Numbered from the stretch's first letter, positions 11,856 through 22,057 are shown. The stretch: DNA of 64,000 nt from Streptomyces chilikensis (GCF_001642695.1 NZ_LWCC02000005.1:1349682-1413681); one strand, 5' to 3'. The notes: generated from the letters alone by a model not told the origin. Program-made: numbers and translations.

Positions 11856-12503
11856 TCAGCCCTTGACGCCCGTGAGGGCGGTGACCACCGGGTCGAGGGC
11901 TCCGTGTATCTCGTCGCCGACGGACCGGAAGAACGGCAGCGGCGCCCCGTACGGGTCGTACACCTCGTCCGCCTCGGGGGTGGGCGCGAGCAGCCAGCCG
12001 CGCAGCGCGGCGGCGGCCCGCACCAGGGCGCGGGCGCGGGCGCAGACGCCGTCCTCGACCGGCGGCAGGGTGGCGGGGTCGATGGCCCGCACCAGGCGGG
12101 TGAACTCCTTGAGCGTGAAGGTGCGCAGCCCGGCCGAGTGCCCCATCGAGATGACGTGGGCCCGGTGGTCCCGGGTGGCCGTCAGCACCAGGTCGGCGCG
12201 GATGACGTGCTCGTCGCGCAGCTCGCGCCCGGTGAAGCCGGAGGCGTCCGCGCCGTACTCGTCGAGCACGGTGACGGCGTTCTCCTCCATGGGGGCGCCC
12301 TCGTGCCCCCAGGTGCCGGCGGACTCGACGACGAGTCCGCCCCACCGGGGGTCACCGAGCCGCTGGGCGAGGGCGTGCCGGGTCAGCCGCTCGGTGATCG
12401 GCGAGCGGCACACGTTGCCGGTGCTGACATGCAGGATCCGGAAGCCGGCCTCCCCGCCGTCTTCCTCTCGTATGCCAAGCCCCGCGTCAGGGGCGGGGGT
12501 CAA
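11856..12503 (-). CDS. Low-molecular-weight tyrosine phosphatase homologue lacking the nucleophile
   Basis: A 215-residue LMW-PTP/arsenate reductase-like fold. The phosphate-binding loop reads HVSTGNVCRSP at 25-35. In active members the first position is Cys (CxGNxCRS); here codon AGC gives Ser27. Arg33 and the C-terminal DPYG acid motif (near 188) are kept. The protein may bind phosphotyrosine without cleaving it, or use other chemistry. Its start is probably TTG at 12503, overlapping the stop of the upstream Sua5-type gene (TTGA), so the two are coupled. Confidence 0.8.
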   Translation of the reverse strand: MTPAPDAGLGIREEDGGEAGFRILHVSTGNVCRSPITERLTRHALAQRLGDPRWGGLVVESAGTWGHEGAPMEENAVTVLDEYGADASGFTGRELRDEHVIRADLVLTATRDHRAHVISMGHSAGLRTFTLKEFTRLVRAIDPATLPPVEDGVCARARALVRAAAALRGWLLAPTPEADEVYDPYGAPLPFFRSVGDEIHGALDPVVTALTGVKG

Positions 12504-13147
12504 TTCGCCACCTCGAGGTCGGGTACCACCTTGCGCAGCTCCTCGGCGGAGAGGGCGCCCTCGCGCAGCAGCACCGGCACCGCGCCGGTGACGTCGACGA
12601 TCGACGAGGGCACGTTGCCCGGCGTCGGGCCGCCGTCGAGGTAGACGGAGACGGAGTCGCCGAGCATCTGCTGCGCGGCGTCGCAGGTCTCCGGCGAGGG
12701 GTGGCCGGTCAGGTTGGCGGAGGAGACCGCCATCGGGCCGACCTCGGTGAGCAGCTCGATGGCGACCGGGTGCAGCGGCATGCGCACCGCGACCGTGCCG
12801 CGGGTCTCGCCGAGGTCCCAGACCAGCGAGGGCTGGTGGCGGGCGACCAGGGTGAGCGCGCCGGGCCAGAAGGCGTCGACCAGCTCCCAGGCGGTCTCGG
12901 AGAAGTCGGTGACCAGTCCGTGCAGCGTGTTGGGCGAGCCGATCAGCACCGGGGAGGGCATGTTGCGGCCGCGGCCCTTGGCCTCCAGCAGGTCGCCGAC
13001 GGCCTCCGAGGAGAAGGCGTCCGCGCCGATGCCGTACACCGTGTCCGTCGGCAGGACGACCAGTTCGCCACGGCGGACGGCGGACGCGGCTTCGCGCAGA
13101 CCGGTCGCGCGGTCGGTCGCGTCGTTGGTGTCGTATCGCCGTGCCAT
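12500..13147 (-). CDS. L-threonylcarbamoyladenylate synthase (Sua5/YwlC/TsaC family)
   Basis: A 215-residue YrdC-domain protein. Motifs include VVLPTDTVYGIGADAFS near residue 32, RGRNMPSPVLIG, FWPGALTLV and VGPMAVSSANLTG. It makes threonylcarbamoyl-AMP from Thr, bicarbonate and ATP for the t6A37 modification of ANN-decoding tRNAs. The C-terminal Sua5 domain is absent, as in the short TsaC form. It follows prmC by 75 bases, a common actinobacterial pairing. Confidence 0.92.
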   Translation of the reverse strand: MARRYDTNDATDRATGLREAASAVRRGELVVLPTDTVYGIGADAFSSEAVGDLLEAKGRGRNMPSPVLIGSPNTLHGLVTDFSETAWELVDAFWPGALTLVARHQPSLVWDLGETRGTVAVRMPLHPVAIELLTEVGPMAVSSANLTGHPSPETCDAAQQMLGDSVSVYLDGGPTPGNVPSSIVDVTGAVPVLLREGALSAEELRKVVPDLEVAN

Positions 13148-13222
13148 GTCAGCTGGCCTCCTCGTACGGGTCGTGCAGGGGGAAGAGTCGGGGAGAAGAA
13201 GTGGTTCCGGTGGGACGCGCGT

Positions 13223-14089
13223 TCACGGCGTCGCCTTGCGGGCCGTGGCGAACCGCGGCCGCCTGTTGAGGTCGGGGTGGTCGGCGGCGTCGGCCCAGCC
13301 CCGTTCCTCGGTGAAGATCCAGGGGACCTGGCCGCCCTGGGTGTCGGCGTGCTCGACCACCACGACGCCGCCGGGCCGCAGCAGGCGGTGCGCGGTGCGT
13401 TCCAGGCCGCGGATCAGGTCGAGCCCGTCCTGGCCGGAGAACAGCGCCATGTCCGGGTCGTGGTCCCGCGCCTCGGGGGCGACGTACTCCCACTCGGTGA
13501 GGGGGATGTACGGCGGGTTGGTGATGACCAGGTCGACCTGGCCGTCCAGGTCGGGGAAGGCCGTCAGCGCGTCGCCGTGCCGCAGGTCGACGCGTGAGCC
13601 CTCCGTGTTCTTGCGGGCCCACACCAGGGCCTCCTCGGAGAGCTCCACGGCGTGCACCGAGGACCGCGGCACCTCCTGCGCCATGGCCAGCGCGATCGCG
13701 CCGGAGCCGGTGCACAGGTCGACGATGCGGGGTTCGGCGACGTCCATGGCGCGCACCGCGTCTATGGCCCAGCCCACCACCGACTCCGTCTCCGGCCGGG
13801 GCACGAAGACCCCGGGGCCGACCTGGAGCTCCAGGTACCGGAAGAAGGCGCGGCCGGTGATGTGCTGCAGCGGCTCGCGGGCCTCCCGCCGGGCGACGAC
13901 CTCCCAGTAGCGGGCGTCGAAGTCGGAGTCCTTGACGGTGTGCAGCTGGCCCCGCTTCACGCCGTGCACGAACGCGGCGAGCTCCTCCGCGTCGTTGCGC
14001 GGCGAGGGCACGCCGGCGTCCGCCAGCCGCTGGGTGGCCTGGGCCACCTCGGCGAGCAGCACGCTGCGCGGGCTCTGGTTCTGCGGCAC
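13223..14089 (-). CDS. prmC: Release factor glutamine methyltransferase
   Basis: A 288-residue Class I SAM methyltransferase. The N-terminal helical domain is followed by GVFVPRPETE, the SAM motif VDLCTGSGAIALA and the diagnostic NPPYIP at about 190, which positions the Gln of the release-factor GGQ loop. It modifies PrfA and PrfB. It lies 52 bases after prfA, its own substrate gene, in the same direction. The start is GTG 14089 with GGAGG 6 bases upstream. Confidence 0.95.
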   Translation of the reverse strand: MPQNQSPRSVLLAEVAQATQRLADAGVPSPRNDAEELAAFVHGVKRGQLHTVKDSDFDARYWEVVARREAREPLQHITGRAFFRYLELQVGPGVFVPRPETESVVGWAIDAVRAMDVAEPRIVDLCTGSGAIALAMAQEVPRSSVHAVELSEEALVWARKNTEGSRVDLRHGDALTAFPDLDGQVDLVITNPPYIPLTEWEYVAPEARDHDPDMALFSGQDGLDLIRGLERTAHRLLRPGGVVVVEHADTQGGQVPWIFTEERGWADAADHPDLNRRPRFATARKATP

Positions 14090-14141
14090 GCTGGTCCTCC
14101 GGTGTCGTCAGGGGGCGTCTTCGCGCGGTCGGCGCCGGGCG

Positions 14142-15218
14142 TCAGGCGGCGGCGAGCTTGGCGGCCGAGTCCGCGTCGACGCAGGCCTGGATCACCGCGT
14201 CCAGGTCGCCGTCGAGGACCTGGTCGAGGTTGTAGGCCTTGAAGCCGACCCGGTGGTCGGAGATCCGGTTCTCCGGGAAGTTGTACGTGCGGATCTTCTC
14301 GGAGCGGTCGACGGTGCGGACCTGGCTGCGGCGGGCGTCCGCGGCCTCCCGCTCCGCCTCCTCCTGCGCGGCGGCGAGCAGCCTGGAGCGCAGGATACGC
14401 AGGGCCTGCTCCTTGTTCTGCAGCTGGCTCTTCTCGTTCTGGCAGGAGGCGACGACGCCGGTGGGCAGGTGGGTGATGCGCACCGCGGAGTCGGTGGTGT
14501 TCACGGACTGGCCACCGGGCCCGGAGGACCGGTAGACGTCGATCCGCAGGTCGTTGGGGTTGATCTCCACGTCGACCTCCTCGGCCTCCGGCGTGACCAG
14601 CACGCCCGCGGCGGAGGTGTGGATCCGGCCCTGCGACTCGGTGGCCGGCACGCGCTGCACGCGGTGCACGCCGCCCTCGTACTTCAGGCGCGCCCAGACG
14701 CCCTGGCCGGGCTCGGTGGCGCCGTTGCCGCCCTTGGTCTTCACGGCGACCTGGACGTCCTTGTAGCCGCCCAGCTCGGACTCGGTGGCGTCGATGATCT
14801 CGGTCTTCCAGCCGACGCGCTCCGCGTACCGCAGGTACATGCGCAGCAGGTCGCCCGCGAACAGCGCGGACTCGTCGCCGCCGGCGCCGGCCTTGATCTC
14901 GAGGATGACGTCCTTGTCGTCGCTGGGGTCGCGCGGGACCAGCAGGAGGCGCAGCTTCTCGGTGAGTTCCTCGCGGAGCCTCTCCAGCTCCTTGACCTCG
15001 GCCGCGAAGTCGGGGTCGTCCTGGGCGAGCTCCTTGGCCGCCTCGACGTCGTCCCCGGTCTGCTTCCAGGAGCGGTAGGTGGCGACGATCGGAGTCAGCT
15101 CGGCGTAGCGCTTGTTCAGCTTGCGCGCGTTGGCCTGGTCGGCGTGGACCGACGGGTCGGCGAGCTTCTTCTCGAGATCGGCGTGCTCACCGACGAGTTC
15201 CTCGACGGCCTCGAACAT
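14142..15218 (-). CDS. prfA: Peptide chain release factor 1
   Basis: A 358-residue class I release factor recognising UAA and UAG. The GGQ catalytic tripeptide is at about 234-236 in [17 protein letters not shown]. The anticodon-like codon-recognition motif PATE is in [15 protein letters not shown]. Length and domain order (helical domain 1, codon-reading domain 2/4, GGQ domain 3) are normal. It is preceded by rpmE and its terminator, so it likely has a separate promoter or depends on read-through. Confidence 0.97.
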   Translation of the reverse strand: MFEAVEELVGEHADLEKKLADPSVHADQANARKLNKRYAELTPIVATYRSWKQTGDDVEAAKELAQDDPDFAAEVKELERLREELTEKLRLLLVPRDPSDDKDVILEIKAGAGGDESALFAGDLLRMYLRYAERVGWKTEIIDATESELGGYKDVQVAVKTKGGNGATEPGQGVWARLKYEGGVHRVQRVPATESQGRIHTSAAGVLVTPEAEEVDVEINPNDLRIDVYRSSGPGGQSVNTTDSAVRITHLPTGVVASCQNEKSQLQNKEQALRILRSRLLAAAQEEAEREAADARRSQVRTVDRSEKIRTYNFPENRISDHRVGFKAYNLDQVLDGDLDAVIQACVDADSAAKLAAA

Positions 15219-15269
15219 GTGGGGCTCCTGGCTCCTGGAAGGTGTGCATGGCTGCGAAGGCGGGCGACC

Positions 15270-15315
15270 AAAAACGCCGGTCCCGGCCGCCCGCGTGGGG
15301 CGGCCGAGGACCGGC
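15270..15315 (-). terminator. Intrinsic terminator of rpmE
   Basis: Two stacked stems (276-283 with 308-315 and 284-292 with 298-306, one bulged base) are followed on the minus strand by five T residues (15274-15270). It begins 11 bases beyond the rpmE stop codon. A stem plus T-tract is the classical form and is rare in this window. Confidence 0.85.
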
Positions 15316-15326
15316 GCGGTGGCTCG

Positions 15327-15551
15327 CTACTTCTTCGAGCCGGCAGCCGCCTTGCCGAAGCGGGCCTCGAAGCGGGCCACGCGGCCACCGGTGTCGAGGA
15401 TCTTCTGCTTGCCCGTGTAGAACGGGTGGCACTCGGAGCAGACCTCGGCGCGGATGGCGCCGGAGGAGATGGTGCTGCGAGTCGTGAACGACGCGCCACA
15501 GGTGCAGCTGACCTGCGTCTCGACGTACTCGGGGTGGATGTCGCGCTTCAA
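15327..15551 (-). CDS. rpmE: Ribosomal protein bL31, zinc-binding form
   Basis: A 74-residue 50S protein with the four-Cys zinc signature of the C+ type (CTCG near 16-19, CSEC near 38-41) and the [19 protein letters not shown] core. The zinc form is repressed in low zinc by Zur in Streptomyces through a Zur-controlled C- paralogue elsewhere. No Zur box was recognised here. The ATG is at 15551 with a weak ribosome site. Confidence 0.96.
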   Translation of the reverse strand: MKRDIHPEYVETQVSCTCGASFTTRSTISSGAIRAEVCSECHPFYTGKQKILDTGGRVARFEARFGKAAAGSKK

Positions 15552-15708
15552 GGTGTCTCCTAGGTTCCGGGAGGGCGCCGGGTCGCCGCCGCGGGATGCG
15601 GGAGCGTGAACCGGAGCCGACGTACCAGTCTGCCAGCACTGGCCGCATCCCCCAAAACCGGGTCCGGGACCGTTCTATTCCCCGGGTGCTCCCCGGCCCG
15701 CCCGGGTC

Positions 15709-16896
15709 TCAGGAGGCGGCGCGGGAGGCCGCGGAGCGCGACGGGGAGCCGACGACCTCGTCGGCGTGGCCCGTGGCGGATCCCTTGGCCTTGGCCGGAA
15801 TCGCCTTGTCGTGCCGCAGCGCCGACCAGACCAGCGCGGCCTTGTCCTCGTCGAGCAGGACCCGGTTCGGGGCGTCGGGGTCGTAGTCGACCGGCAGCGT
15901 CGTCATCGTCAGCTTCGACGGCCCGATGTCCTTCAGCCCGCCCGCGAAGGAGGCGAGCGCCGTGACGCTGCCGAGGTCCTCGTCGGTGGTGACCGACCTG
16001 GTCGCGGTGTCGGCGAGGTCGTACAGCCGCTTCGGGTGGGACAGCACGCCGACCTCCTTGACCTGTTCGGCCAGCGCCTTGAGGAACGCCTGCTGCAGCT
16101 GGATCCGCCCGAGGTCGGAACCGTCGCCGACCCCGTGCCGGGTGCGGACCAGGCCCAGCGCCTGGGTGCCGCTCAGCCGGTGGGTGCCGGCGTCGAGCCT
16201 GAGGCGGCTCTCCGGGTCGGAGATCCTCTCCCGGGTGGTGACCTCGACGCCGCCCAGCGCGTCGACCATCCGCCTGAAGCCCGTGAAGTCGACCTCGACG
16301 AAGTGGTCGACGCGGACGCCGCTCATCGCCTCCACGGTCTTCACCGTGCAGGCCGCTCCTCCGGTGGAGTACGCCGAGTTGAACATGACGTCCTTCTCGG
16401 CCGGCTTCCGCTGCCCGGACCGGTCGACGCAGGACGGCCGGTCGACCAGCGTGTCGCGCGGTATGGACACCACGCTCGCGGAGGTGCGGCCCTTGTGGAC
16501 GTGGACCAGCATCGCGGTGTCCGCGCGGGCGCCCGCTTCCCCGGCGCCGCCGCCGAGCCGCTTGTTGCTGCCTCCGGAGCGGCTGTCGGAACCGAGCACC
16601 AGGACGTCCTGCGACCCGTCGTCGGTGTTCGCGGGGCGCGCGGAGCCGAGCATGTGGTCGATGTCGATGCTCGCGATGTTGCCGTCGAGCCGCGTGTACA
16701 GGTAGCCGAGTCCCGCGCCGCCGAGGGCCACGACGCCCGCCGCGCTCCAGGCGGCGGCGCGCAGCGCCCTCTGCCGGGGCGTGCGGGGCCTGCGGCGGCG
16801 TCCCCCGCCCCCGCCGCGCGTTCTCGCGCGCTCGGGGCCGGGCGTGCCGGGGTTCTCCTCCGGTATGCCGGGCGGCGGCGTGCTCTCGGCTGACAT
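15709..16896 (-). CDS. LytR-CpsA-Psr family cell-wall ligase
   Basis: About 395 residues. A Pro/Gly/Arg-rich cytoplasmic N-terminus is followed by one transmembrane helix (about 50-72, ending AGLGYLYTRLDGNI) and an extracellular LCP domain. Conserved blocks include VLVLGSDSRSG, RADTAMLVHVHKGR, VSIPRDTLVD and VDHFVEVDFTGFRRMVDALGGVEV, with the catalytic Arg/Asp set. These enzymes transfer polyprenyl-linked glycopolymers to peptidoglycan, which fits the WecA-type transferase nearby. The start is ATG 16896 (AGAGGA upstream). The C-terminus is Ala/Ser-rich. Confidence 0.92.
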   Translation of the reverse strand: MSAESTPPPGIPEENPGTPGPERARTRGGGGGRRRRPRTPRQRALRAAAWSAAGVVALGGAGLGYLYTRLDGNIASIDIDHMLGSARPANTDDGSQDVLVLGSDSRSGGSNKRLGGGAGEAGARADTAMLVHVHKGRTSASVVSIPRDTLVDRPSCVDRSGQRKPAEKDVMFNSAYSTGGAACTVKTVEAMSGVRVDHFVEVDFTGFRRMVDALGGVEVTTRERISDPESRLRLDAGTHRLSGTQALGLVRTRHGVGDGSDLGRIQLQQAFLKALAEQVKEVGVLSHPKRLYDLADTATRSVTTDEDLGSVTALASFAGGLKDIGPSKLTMTTLPVDYDPDAPNRVLLDEDKAALVWSALRHDKAIPAKAKGSATGHADEVVGSPSRSAASRAAS

Positions 16897-17119
16897 CTGA
16901 ATCCTCTGGGCCTCTCGGTTGGACGGTGTACCCCTACCGGGTGAAGCCGAAAGATTCGCACATGGGGGGTTTGCGCTCCGTGCCGGAGCGGCCACCGGCC
17001 GGCCCGCCGGGGACCCGCCCGCACCGCCTCCGACCAGCGTCTTTCCGCGCCGTCCCCGCGATCACCGGCGGCCTGCCGCCTGTGGGGAAGCTCTCCCGCC
17101 GCCCTCCCGGCGCACACGG

Positions 17120-17158
17120 CGGAGGGCCGCCCCGCGCAGTGCGCGGGGCGGCCCTCCG
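17120..17158 (-). terminator. Terminator after rho
   Basis: A perfect 18-bp stem (17120-17137 with 17141-17158) with a 3-base loop sits 24 bases past the rho stop codon. Confidence 0.75.
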
Positions 17159-17182
17159 GGTGCCGTGGTGCCGGTGCGACCG

Positions 17183-19246
17183 TCAGTCGCCGCTGGGGTT
17201 CGGCGTGTTCTTCTGGATCATCATCAGGAACTCGGCGTTGGACTTCGACTGCTTCATCTTGTCGAGGAGCAGCTCGATGGCCTGCTGCTGGTCCAGCGCG
17301 TGCAGCACGCGCCGCAGCTTCCAGACGATCGCCAGCTCCTCGGCGCCCAGCAGGATCTCCTCCTTGCGGGTGCCGGAGGCGTCGACGTCGACGGCCGGGA
17401 AGATGCGCTTGTCGGCGAGCTTCCGGTCGAGCTTGAGCTCCATGTTGCCGGTGCCCTTGAACTCCTCGAAGATCACCTCGTCCATGCGGGACCCGGTGTC
17501 CACCAGCGCGGTGGCGAGGATGGTCAGCGAGCCGCCGTCCTCGATGTTGCGCGCGGCGCCGAAGAAGCGCTTGGGCGGGTACAGCGCCGTGGAGTCGACA
17601 CCACCGGACAGGATGCGCCCGGAGGCCGGGGCGGCCAGGTTGTAGGCGCGGCCCAGTCGGGTGATCGAGTCCAGCAGGACGACCACGTCGTGGCCCAGCT
17701 CGACCAGGCGCTTGGCGCGCTCGATGGCGAGCTCGGCGACGGTCGTGTGGTCCTCGGCCGGGCGGTCGAAGGTCGAGGAGATGACCTCGCCCTTGACCGA
17801 CCGCTGCATGTCGGTGACCTCCTCCGGACGCTCGTCGACCAGGACGACCATCAGGTGGCACTCGGGGTTGTTGCGGGTGATCGCGTTGGCGACCGCCTGC
17901 ATGATCATGGTCTTGCCGGTCTTCGGCGGGGCCACGATCAGACCGCGCTGGCCCTTGCCGATCGGCGACACGAGGTCGATGATCCGCGTGGTCAGCACGC
18001 CCGGGTCGGTCTCCAGGCGGAGCCGGTCCTGCGGGTACAGCGGCGTCAGCTTGTTGAACTCCGGGCGGCCGCGGCCGTGTTCGGGCGCCATGCCGTTGAC
18101 GGAGTCGAGGCGGACCAGCGCGTTGAACTTCTCGCGGCGCTCGCCCTCCTTGGGCTGGCGGACCGCGCCGGTGACGTGGTCGCCCTTGCGCAGGCCGTTC
18201 TTGCGGACCTGGGCGAGGGAGACGTAGACGTCGTTCGGGCCCGGCAGGTAGCCGGAGGTCCGGATGAACGCGTAGTTGTCGAGGATGTCGAGGATGCCCG
18301 CGACGGGGATCAGCACGTCGTCGTCGGCGACCTGCGGCTCGGCGACCTCGTCGCGGCCGCGGCGGCCACGGCGGTCGCGGTAGCGGCCACGGCGGCCGCG
18401 GCGGCCGCCCTCGAAGTCGTCGTCGTCCTGCTGCTGACGGTCGCGGTCACGGCCCTGGGCGCCGCCGCCCTGCTGGCTCTGCCGGCCGCCCTGGCCGCCG
18501 CCCTGCTGGTCGTCGCCCTTGCGGCGGTCGCCGCGGTCACGGCTGCGGTCGCGGTCCCGGCCGCGTTCCCGGTCACGGGTGCGGCCCGAACGGCCCTCGG
18601 CGTCGGCGGAGTCGCTCCGCTCGCCCTGCGTGCGGTCGCCGGTGTCCTGCTTGGTTTCGGTCTTCACGTCGCTCTTGTCACCGCGCGCGTCGCTCTTGGC
18701 ACTGTCACTTCTGCCACGCTCGCCCCTGTCGGCGGCCTGGGTCTCGCCCTTGGCCTCCGCGGTGACGGTCTCGGGGCTGCCCGCCTCGGCGGTGGCGCGA
18801 CGGCGGCGGCGCTCGGCCGGCTGCTCGTCGCTCTTCGTCTCCTGCCCGGCCTCGGCCTTCACGGCCTGCTCGGCCTTGGGCGACGGCTGGCCGGGGATCT
18901 GCGCCTTCTCGGCGGCCGACTCCTCACCCGTACGGGTGCGCGACGTGGTGCGGCGCTTGGGCTTCGCCTCGCCGTCGGCCCCGGACGCGGCCGCCTTGGC
19001 GGGTGCGCCCGCGGAGGCCTGGGCCTCCTTGATGACCTCGATCAGCTGGCTCTTGCGCATCCGCGCCGTGCCCCTGATGCCGAGGCCGGAGGCGACCTGC
19101 TGCAGTTCGGCCAGCACCATGCCCTCGAGGCCGGTACCGCGACGCCGCCGCGAGCCGGCACCGCTGGCAGGCGTGGAGGCGTCCGTGGCGGGCGCGGCAG
19201 CGGTCTCGTCGACACGTGCGCCCATCAGATCGGTGGTGTCGCTCAC
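17183..19246 (-). CDS. rho: Transcription termination factor Rho, long actinobacterial form
   Basis: A 687-residue hexameric RNA helicase. Order: N-terminal helical domain (residues about 35-75, [20 protein letters not shown]), a long insertion of about 240 residues rich in Arg, Asp, Gln and Gly, the cold-shock RNA-binding domain ([20 protein letters not shown]), then the ATPase with P-loop APPKTGKT at about 439-446, Q-loop and R-loop. The insertion is typical of high-GC Gram-positives and adds RNA binding. The start is GTG 19246 ([11 protein letters not shown] follows) with GGAAGG 6 bases upstream; an upstream in-frame ATG at 19372 lacks a ribosome site. Confidence 0.95.
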   Translation of the reverse strand: MSDTTDLMGARVDETAAAPATDASTPASGAGSRRRRGTGLEGMVLAELQQVASGLGIRGTARMRKSQLIEVIKEAQASAGAPAKAAASGADGEAKPKRRTTSRTRTGEESAAEKAQIPGQPSPKAEQAVKAEAGQETKSDEQPAERRRRRATAEAGSPETVTAEAKGETQAADRGERGRSDSAKSDARGDKSDVKTETKQDTGDRTQGERSDSADAEGRSGRTRDRERGRDRDRSRDRGDRRKGDDQQGGGQGGRQSQQGGGAQGRDRDRQQQDDDDFEGGRRGRRGRYRDRRGRRGRDEVAEPQVADDDVLIPVAGILDILDNYAFIRTSGYLPGPNDVYVSLAQVRKNGLRKGDHVTGAVRQPKEGERREKFNALVRLDSVNGMAPEHGRGRPEFNKLTPLYPQDRLRLETDPGVLTTRIIDLVSPIGKGQRGLIVAPPKTGKTMIMQAVANAITRNNPECHLMVVLVDERPEEVTDMQRSVKGEVISSTFDRPAEDHTTVAELAIERAKRLVELGHDVVVLLDSITRLGRAYNLAAPASGRILSGGVDSTALYPPKRFFGAARNIEDGGSLTILATALVDTGSRMDEVIFEEFKGTGNMELKLDRKLADKRIFPAVDVDASGTRKEEILLGAEELAIVWKLRRVLHALDQQQAIELLLDKMKQSKSNAEFLMMIQKNTPNPSGD

Positions 19247-19717
19247 GAAGGGTCCTTCCCTGGAGCGGGCGTCGGCCTGTCTGGCTCGGCGACCGGTTGT
19301 GCTGTCCGGAATCGGTCCTGATCGAAAGGACCGGTCCGGGGCGGTGGTCCGCCACATCGGCGGAGGAAACAAATGGTGATTGGTGGCGCTCCCCGCGACG
19401 GCGACGACGAAATTCGTGTCACGTGGCTCGGGCGCACCGGTTCCGGAGCGTGCCCTGGGAGCTGCTCAGCATTCGCGTACGGGTTGCTGCCCGCGTACTA
19501 CGTACCGTACGAAACACAGTGCGGCTTGGGAGACTCCCGGAAGAATGTCTGTCCCGGACGGGGACGTGAAGCACCTCGCCACGCTCGGGTGGTCGGGTGC
19601 GGACTTGACATTAACACTACCGGATCCCACAAACATTCCCCCTCTCCACATCCGGCAATCGCCTGAATGCGCGCTCATACGCGTCCCCGGTCACTGCTTA
19701 TCCGGGAACACGGCCGT
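19247..19717 (-). other. Long rho 5' leader / promoter region, no gene
   Basis: The 471 bases between thrB and rho hold no convincing coding frame on either strand. The 19600-19640 part is AT-rich and on the minus strand contains TAGTGT and TAATGT, possible -10 elements about 370 bases before the rho start. rho leaders are often long and autoregulated by premature termination. No riboswitch fold was recognised. Confidence 0.4.
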
Positions 19718-20641
19718 TCATGCGGCGGCCGCGAGCGGCAGCACGCTCGCGCCCGACAGATCCAGGCCCAGCCGGTTGGCGGCCCAGCCGTCCCCCGCCG
19801 ACATCTCCACCTTCAGGGCCGTCTCCTCGTCGGCCAGCGCCAGCACGGTGGGGCCCGCGCCGGAGATCACGGCGGGAATTCCGTCGGCGCGCAGACGCTC
19901 CACCAGGGCCGCGCTCTCCGGCATCGCCGGGGCGCGGTATTCCTGGTGGAGGCGGTCCTCGGTGGCCGGCATCAGCAGCTCGGGGCGCCGGGTGAGGGCC
20001 TCGACGAGCAGCGCGGCACGGCCGGCGTTGGCGGCGGCGTCGACATGGGGGACGTTGCGCGGGAGCAGGCCGCGCGCGGTCTCGGTCAGTACCGGTTTTC
20101 CGGGAACGAAAACCACCGGAACGATGGAATCCGCGGGCTCGCTGCGGACGGCGCGGCCGACGCCGCCCTCCATCCAGGCGAGGGTGAATCCACCGAGCAG
20201 ACAGGCGGCGACGTTGTCGGGGTGGCCCTCGATCTCGGTCGCGAGTTCCAGCAGCGCGGTGTCGTCGAGCCGGTTCTCGCCGCCTATCGTCACCGCGCGG
20301 GCGGCGACGATCCCGGCGCAGATCGCGGCGGAGGAGGAACCGAGGCCGCGGCCGTGCGGAATGCGGTTGGCGCAGACGATTTCCAGCCCTCGGGGCTGTC
20401 CGCCGAGCGCGTCGAACGCGGCACGCATCGAGCGCACCAGCAGGTGCTTCTCGTCGCGCGGCAGGTTGTCGCTGCCCTCACCGGCGATGTCGATGTGCAG
20501 CCCCGAGTCGGCCACGCGGACGACGACGTCGTCGTAGAGCCCCAGCGAAAGGCCCAGGGCGTCGAACCCCGGTCCGAGATTGGCGCTGGTTGCGGGCACG
20601 CGCACGCGGACGGCGGCGGCTCGGAAGGCGGGACCGGCCAT
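19718..20641 (-). CDS. thrB: Homoserine kinase
   Basis: A 307-residue GHMP kinase. The N-terminal PATSANLGPGFDALG and the ATP-binding GRGLGSSSAAICAGIVAAR (about 90-108) are diagnostic. The C-terminal GAGPTVLAL motif is present. It phosphorylates homoserine before threonine synthase. The chosen start is ATG 20641 (AGPAFRAAAVRVRVP follows); AAGGAG is about 12 bases upstream. It is separated from thrC by 340 bases containing tandem repeats, so the hom-thrC-thrB set is not tightly packed. Confidence 0.95.
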   Translation of the reverse strand: MAGPAFRAAAVRVRVPATSANLGPGFDALGLSLGLYDDVVVRVADSGLHIDIAGEGSDNLPRDEKHLLVRSMRAAFDALGGQPRGLEIVCANRIPHGRGLGSSSAAICAGIVAARAVTIGGENRLDDTALLELATEIEGHPDNVAACLLGGFTLAWMEGGVGRAVRSEPADSIVPVVFVPGKPVLTETARGLLPRNVPHVDAAANAGRAALLVEALTRRPELLMPATEDRLHQEYRAPAMPESAALVERLRADGIPAVISGAGPTVLALADEETALKVEMSAGDGWAANRLGLDLSGASVLPLAAAA

Positions 20642-20796
20642 CGCTGGATGACTCTCCTTGACTGCAGGACACGGGGAGACGCGGGACTTCGCAGGACGCG
20701 AACGCGTCGGAACCGGGCACGGCATATGCGGCGGGCCGGTTCAGTACAGACTATCGAAGGATGCTTCTCCGGCGACATAGGGCGCACGGGAGGCGC

Positions 20797-20884
20797 ACGG
20801 TGCGTGTCGGTTCACGCCACGGTGCCCGCCGGTTCGCGCCACGGTACGTGTCCGTTCACGCCGAAGTGCGTGTCGGTTCGCGCC
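20797..20884. repeat. Four 22-bp imperfect tandem repeats between thrC and thrB
   Basis: Units begin at 20797, 20819, 20841 and 20863. The shared core is CGGTTCRCGCC near each unit's end. The units differ at several bases but keep exact 22-base spacing, about two helical turns. They lie 156-243 bases upstream of thrB inside the 20642-20981 interval, which has no credible gene. They could be iterated protein-binding sites or neutral slippage. Confidence 0.75.
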
Positions 20885-20981
20885 AATTCCCGCCGGGGAC
20901 GGGCGCGGAACGGACACGGGGCGGGGGAACGCGCGACGCGCTCCTCCGCCCCGGTGCCCACCGCCTCCGCGGCCGGGCGCC

Positions 20982-22049
20982 TCAGGCAAGGCCGAGCCGC
21001 TCCGCCGCCGCCGCGGCGTCCACCGGGACGACCTCCGGGCGGGTCGGCGCGCCCATGACCGCCCAGTCGGGGTCCTTGAGCCCGTTGCCCGTGACGGTGC
21101 AGACGATCCGCTGGCCCGGGTCGACCAGCCCCGCCTCCGTCGCCTTCAGCAGGCCCGCCACCGACGCCGCCGACGCCGGCTCGACGAACACGCCCTCCTG
21201 CGAGGCCAGCAGCCGGTACGCCCGCAGGATCTCACGGTCCGTCACCTCGTCGATCAGGCCGCCCGAGTCGTCCCGCGCCGCCTCGGCGTACTCCCAGGAC
21301 GCGGGGTTGCCGATCCGGATCGCCGTGGCGATGGTCTGCGGGTCCTTGACGACCTCGCCGCGCACCAGCGGCGCGCTGCCGGACGCCTGGAAGCCCCACA
21401 TGCGCGGCGTGCGCGTCGCGAGGCCGTCCCCGGCGTACTCCCGGTAGCCCTTCCAGTACGCCGTGATGTTGCCCGCGTTGCCCACCGGCAGCACGTGCAC
21501 GTCGGGCGCGTCGCCCAGCATGTCGACGATCTCGAAGGCAGCGGTCTTCTGCCCCTCGATCCGCACCGGGTTCACCGAATTGACCAGCGCCACCGGGTAG
21601 TTGTCGGACAGCGACCGGGCCAGCGTGAGGCAGTCGTCGAAGTTGCCGTCGACCTGCAGGATCTTCGCGCCGTGCACCAGCGCCTGGCCCATCTTGCCCA
21701 GCGCGATCTTGCCCTGCGGCACCAGCACCGCGCACACCATCCCGGCCCGCACCGCGTACGCGGCCGCCGAGGCGGAGGTGTTGCCGGTGGACGCGCAGAT
21801 GACCGCCTTCGCGCCCTCCTCCTTCGCCCGCGTGATCGCCATCGTCATCCCGCGGTCCTTGAACGAACCGGTCGGGTTCGCGCCCTCGACCTTGAGGTGC
21901 ACCTCGCAGCCGGTGCGCTCGGAGAGCACCTGCGCGGGCACGAGCGGCGTACCGCCCTCGCGGAGCGTCACGACCTCCGTCGTGTCGGAGACCGGAAGCC
22001 GGTCCCGGTACTCCTCGATGATTCCGCGCCACTGGTGAGTCTGAGTCAT
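20982..22049 (-). CDS. thrC: Threonine synthase
   Basis: A 355-residue PLP enzyme (fold type II) converting O-phosphohomoserine to threonine. The PLP lysine lies in [11 protein letters not shown] near residue 62; the [14 protein letters not shown] phosphate/Asn loop and [13 protein letters not shown] glycine loop are present. It belongs to the short bacterial type without the long N-terminal extension. It lies 8 bases after hom and is surely co-transcribed with it. Confidence 0.97.
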   Translation of the reverse strand: MTQTHQWRGIIEEYRDRLPVSDTTEVVTLREGGTPLVPAQVLSERTGCEVHLKVEGANPTGSFKDRGMTMAITRAKEEGAKAVICASTGNTSASAAAYAVRAGMVCAVLVPQGKIALGKMGQALVHGAKILQVDGNFDDCLTLARSLSDNYPVALVNSVNPVRIEGQKTAAFEIVDMLGDAPDVHVLPVGNAGNITAYWKGYREYAGDGLATRTPRMWGFQASGSAPLVRGEVVKDPQTIATAIRIGNPASWEYAEAARDDSGGLIDEVTDREILRAYRLLASQEGVFVEPASAASVAGLLKATEAGLVDPGQRIVCTVTGNGLKDPDWAVMGAPTRPEVVPVDAAAAAERLGLA

Positions 22050-22057
22050 GACTCCGC

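Noticed and set aside
11776-12345. A 190-codon N-terminal extension of GlyA
   Set aside because: It overlaps the phosphatase-like gene, and its residues look like shadow translation. A good ribosome site exists at the shorter start.
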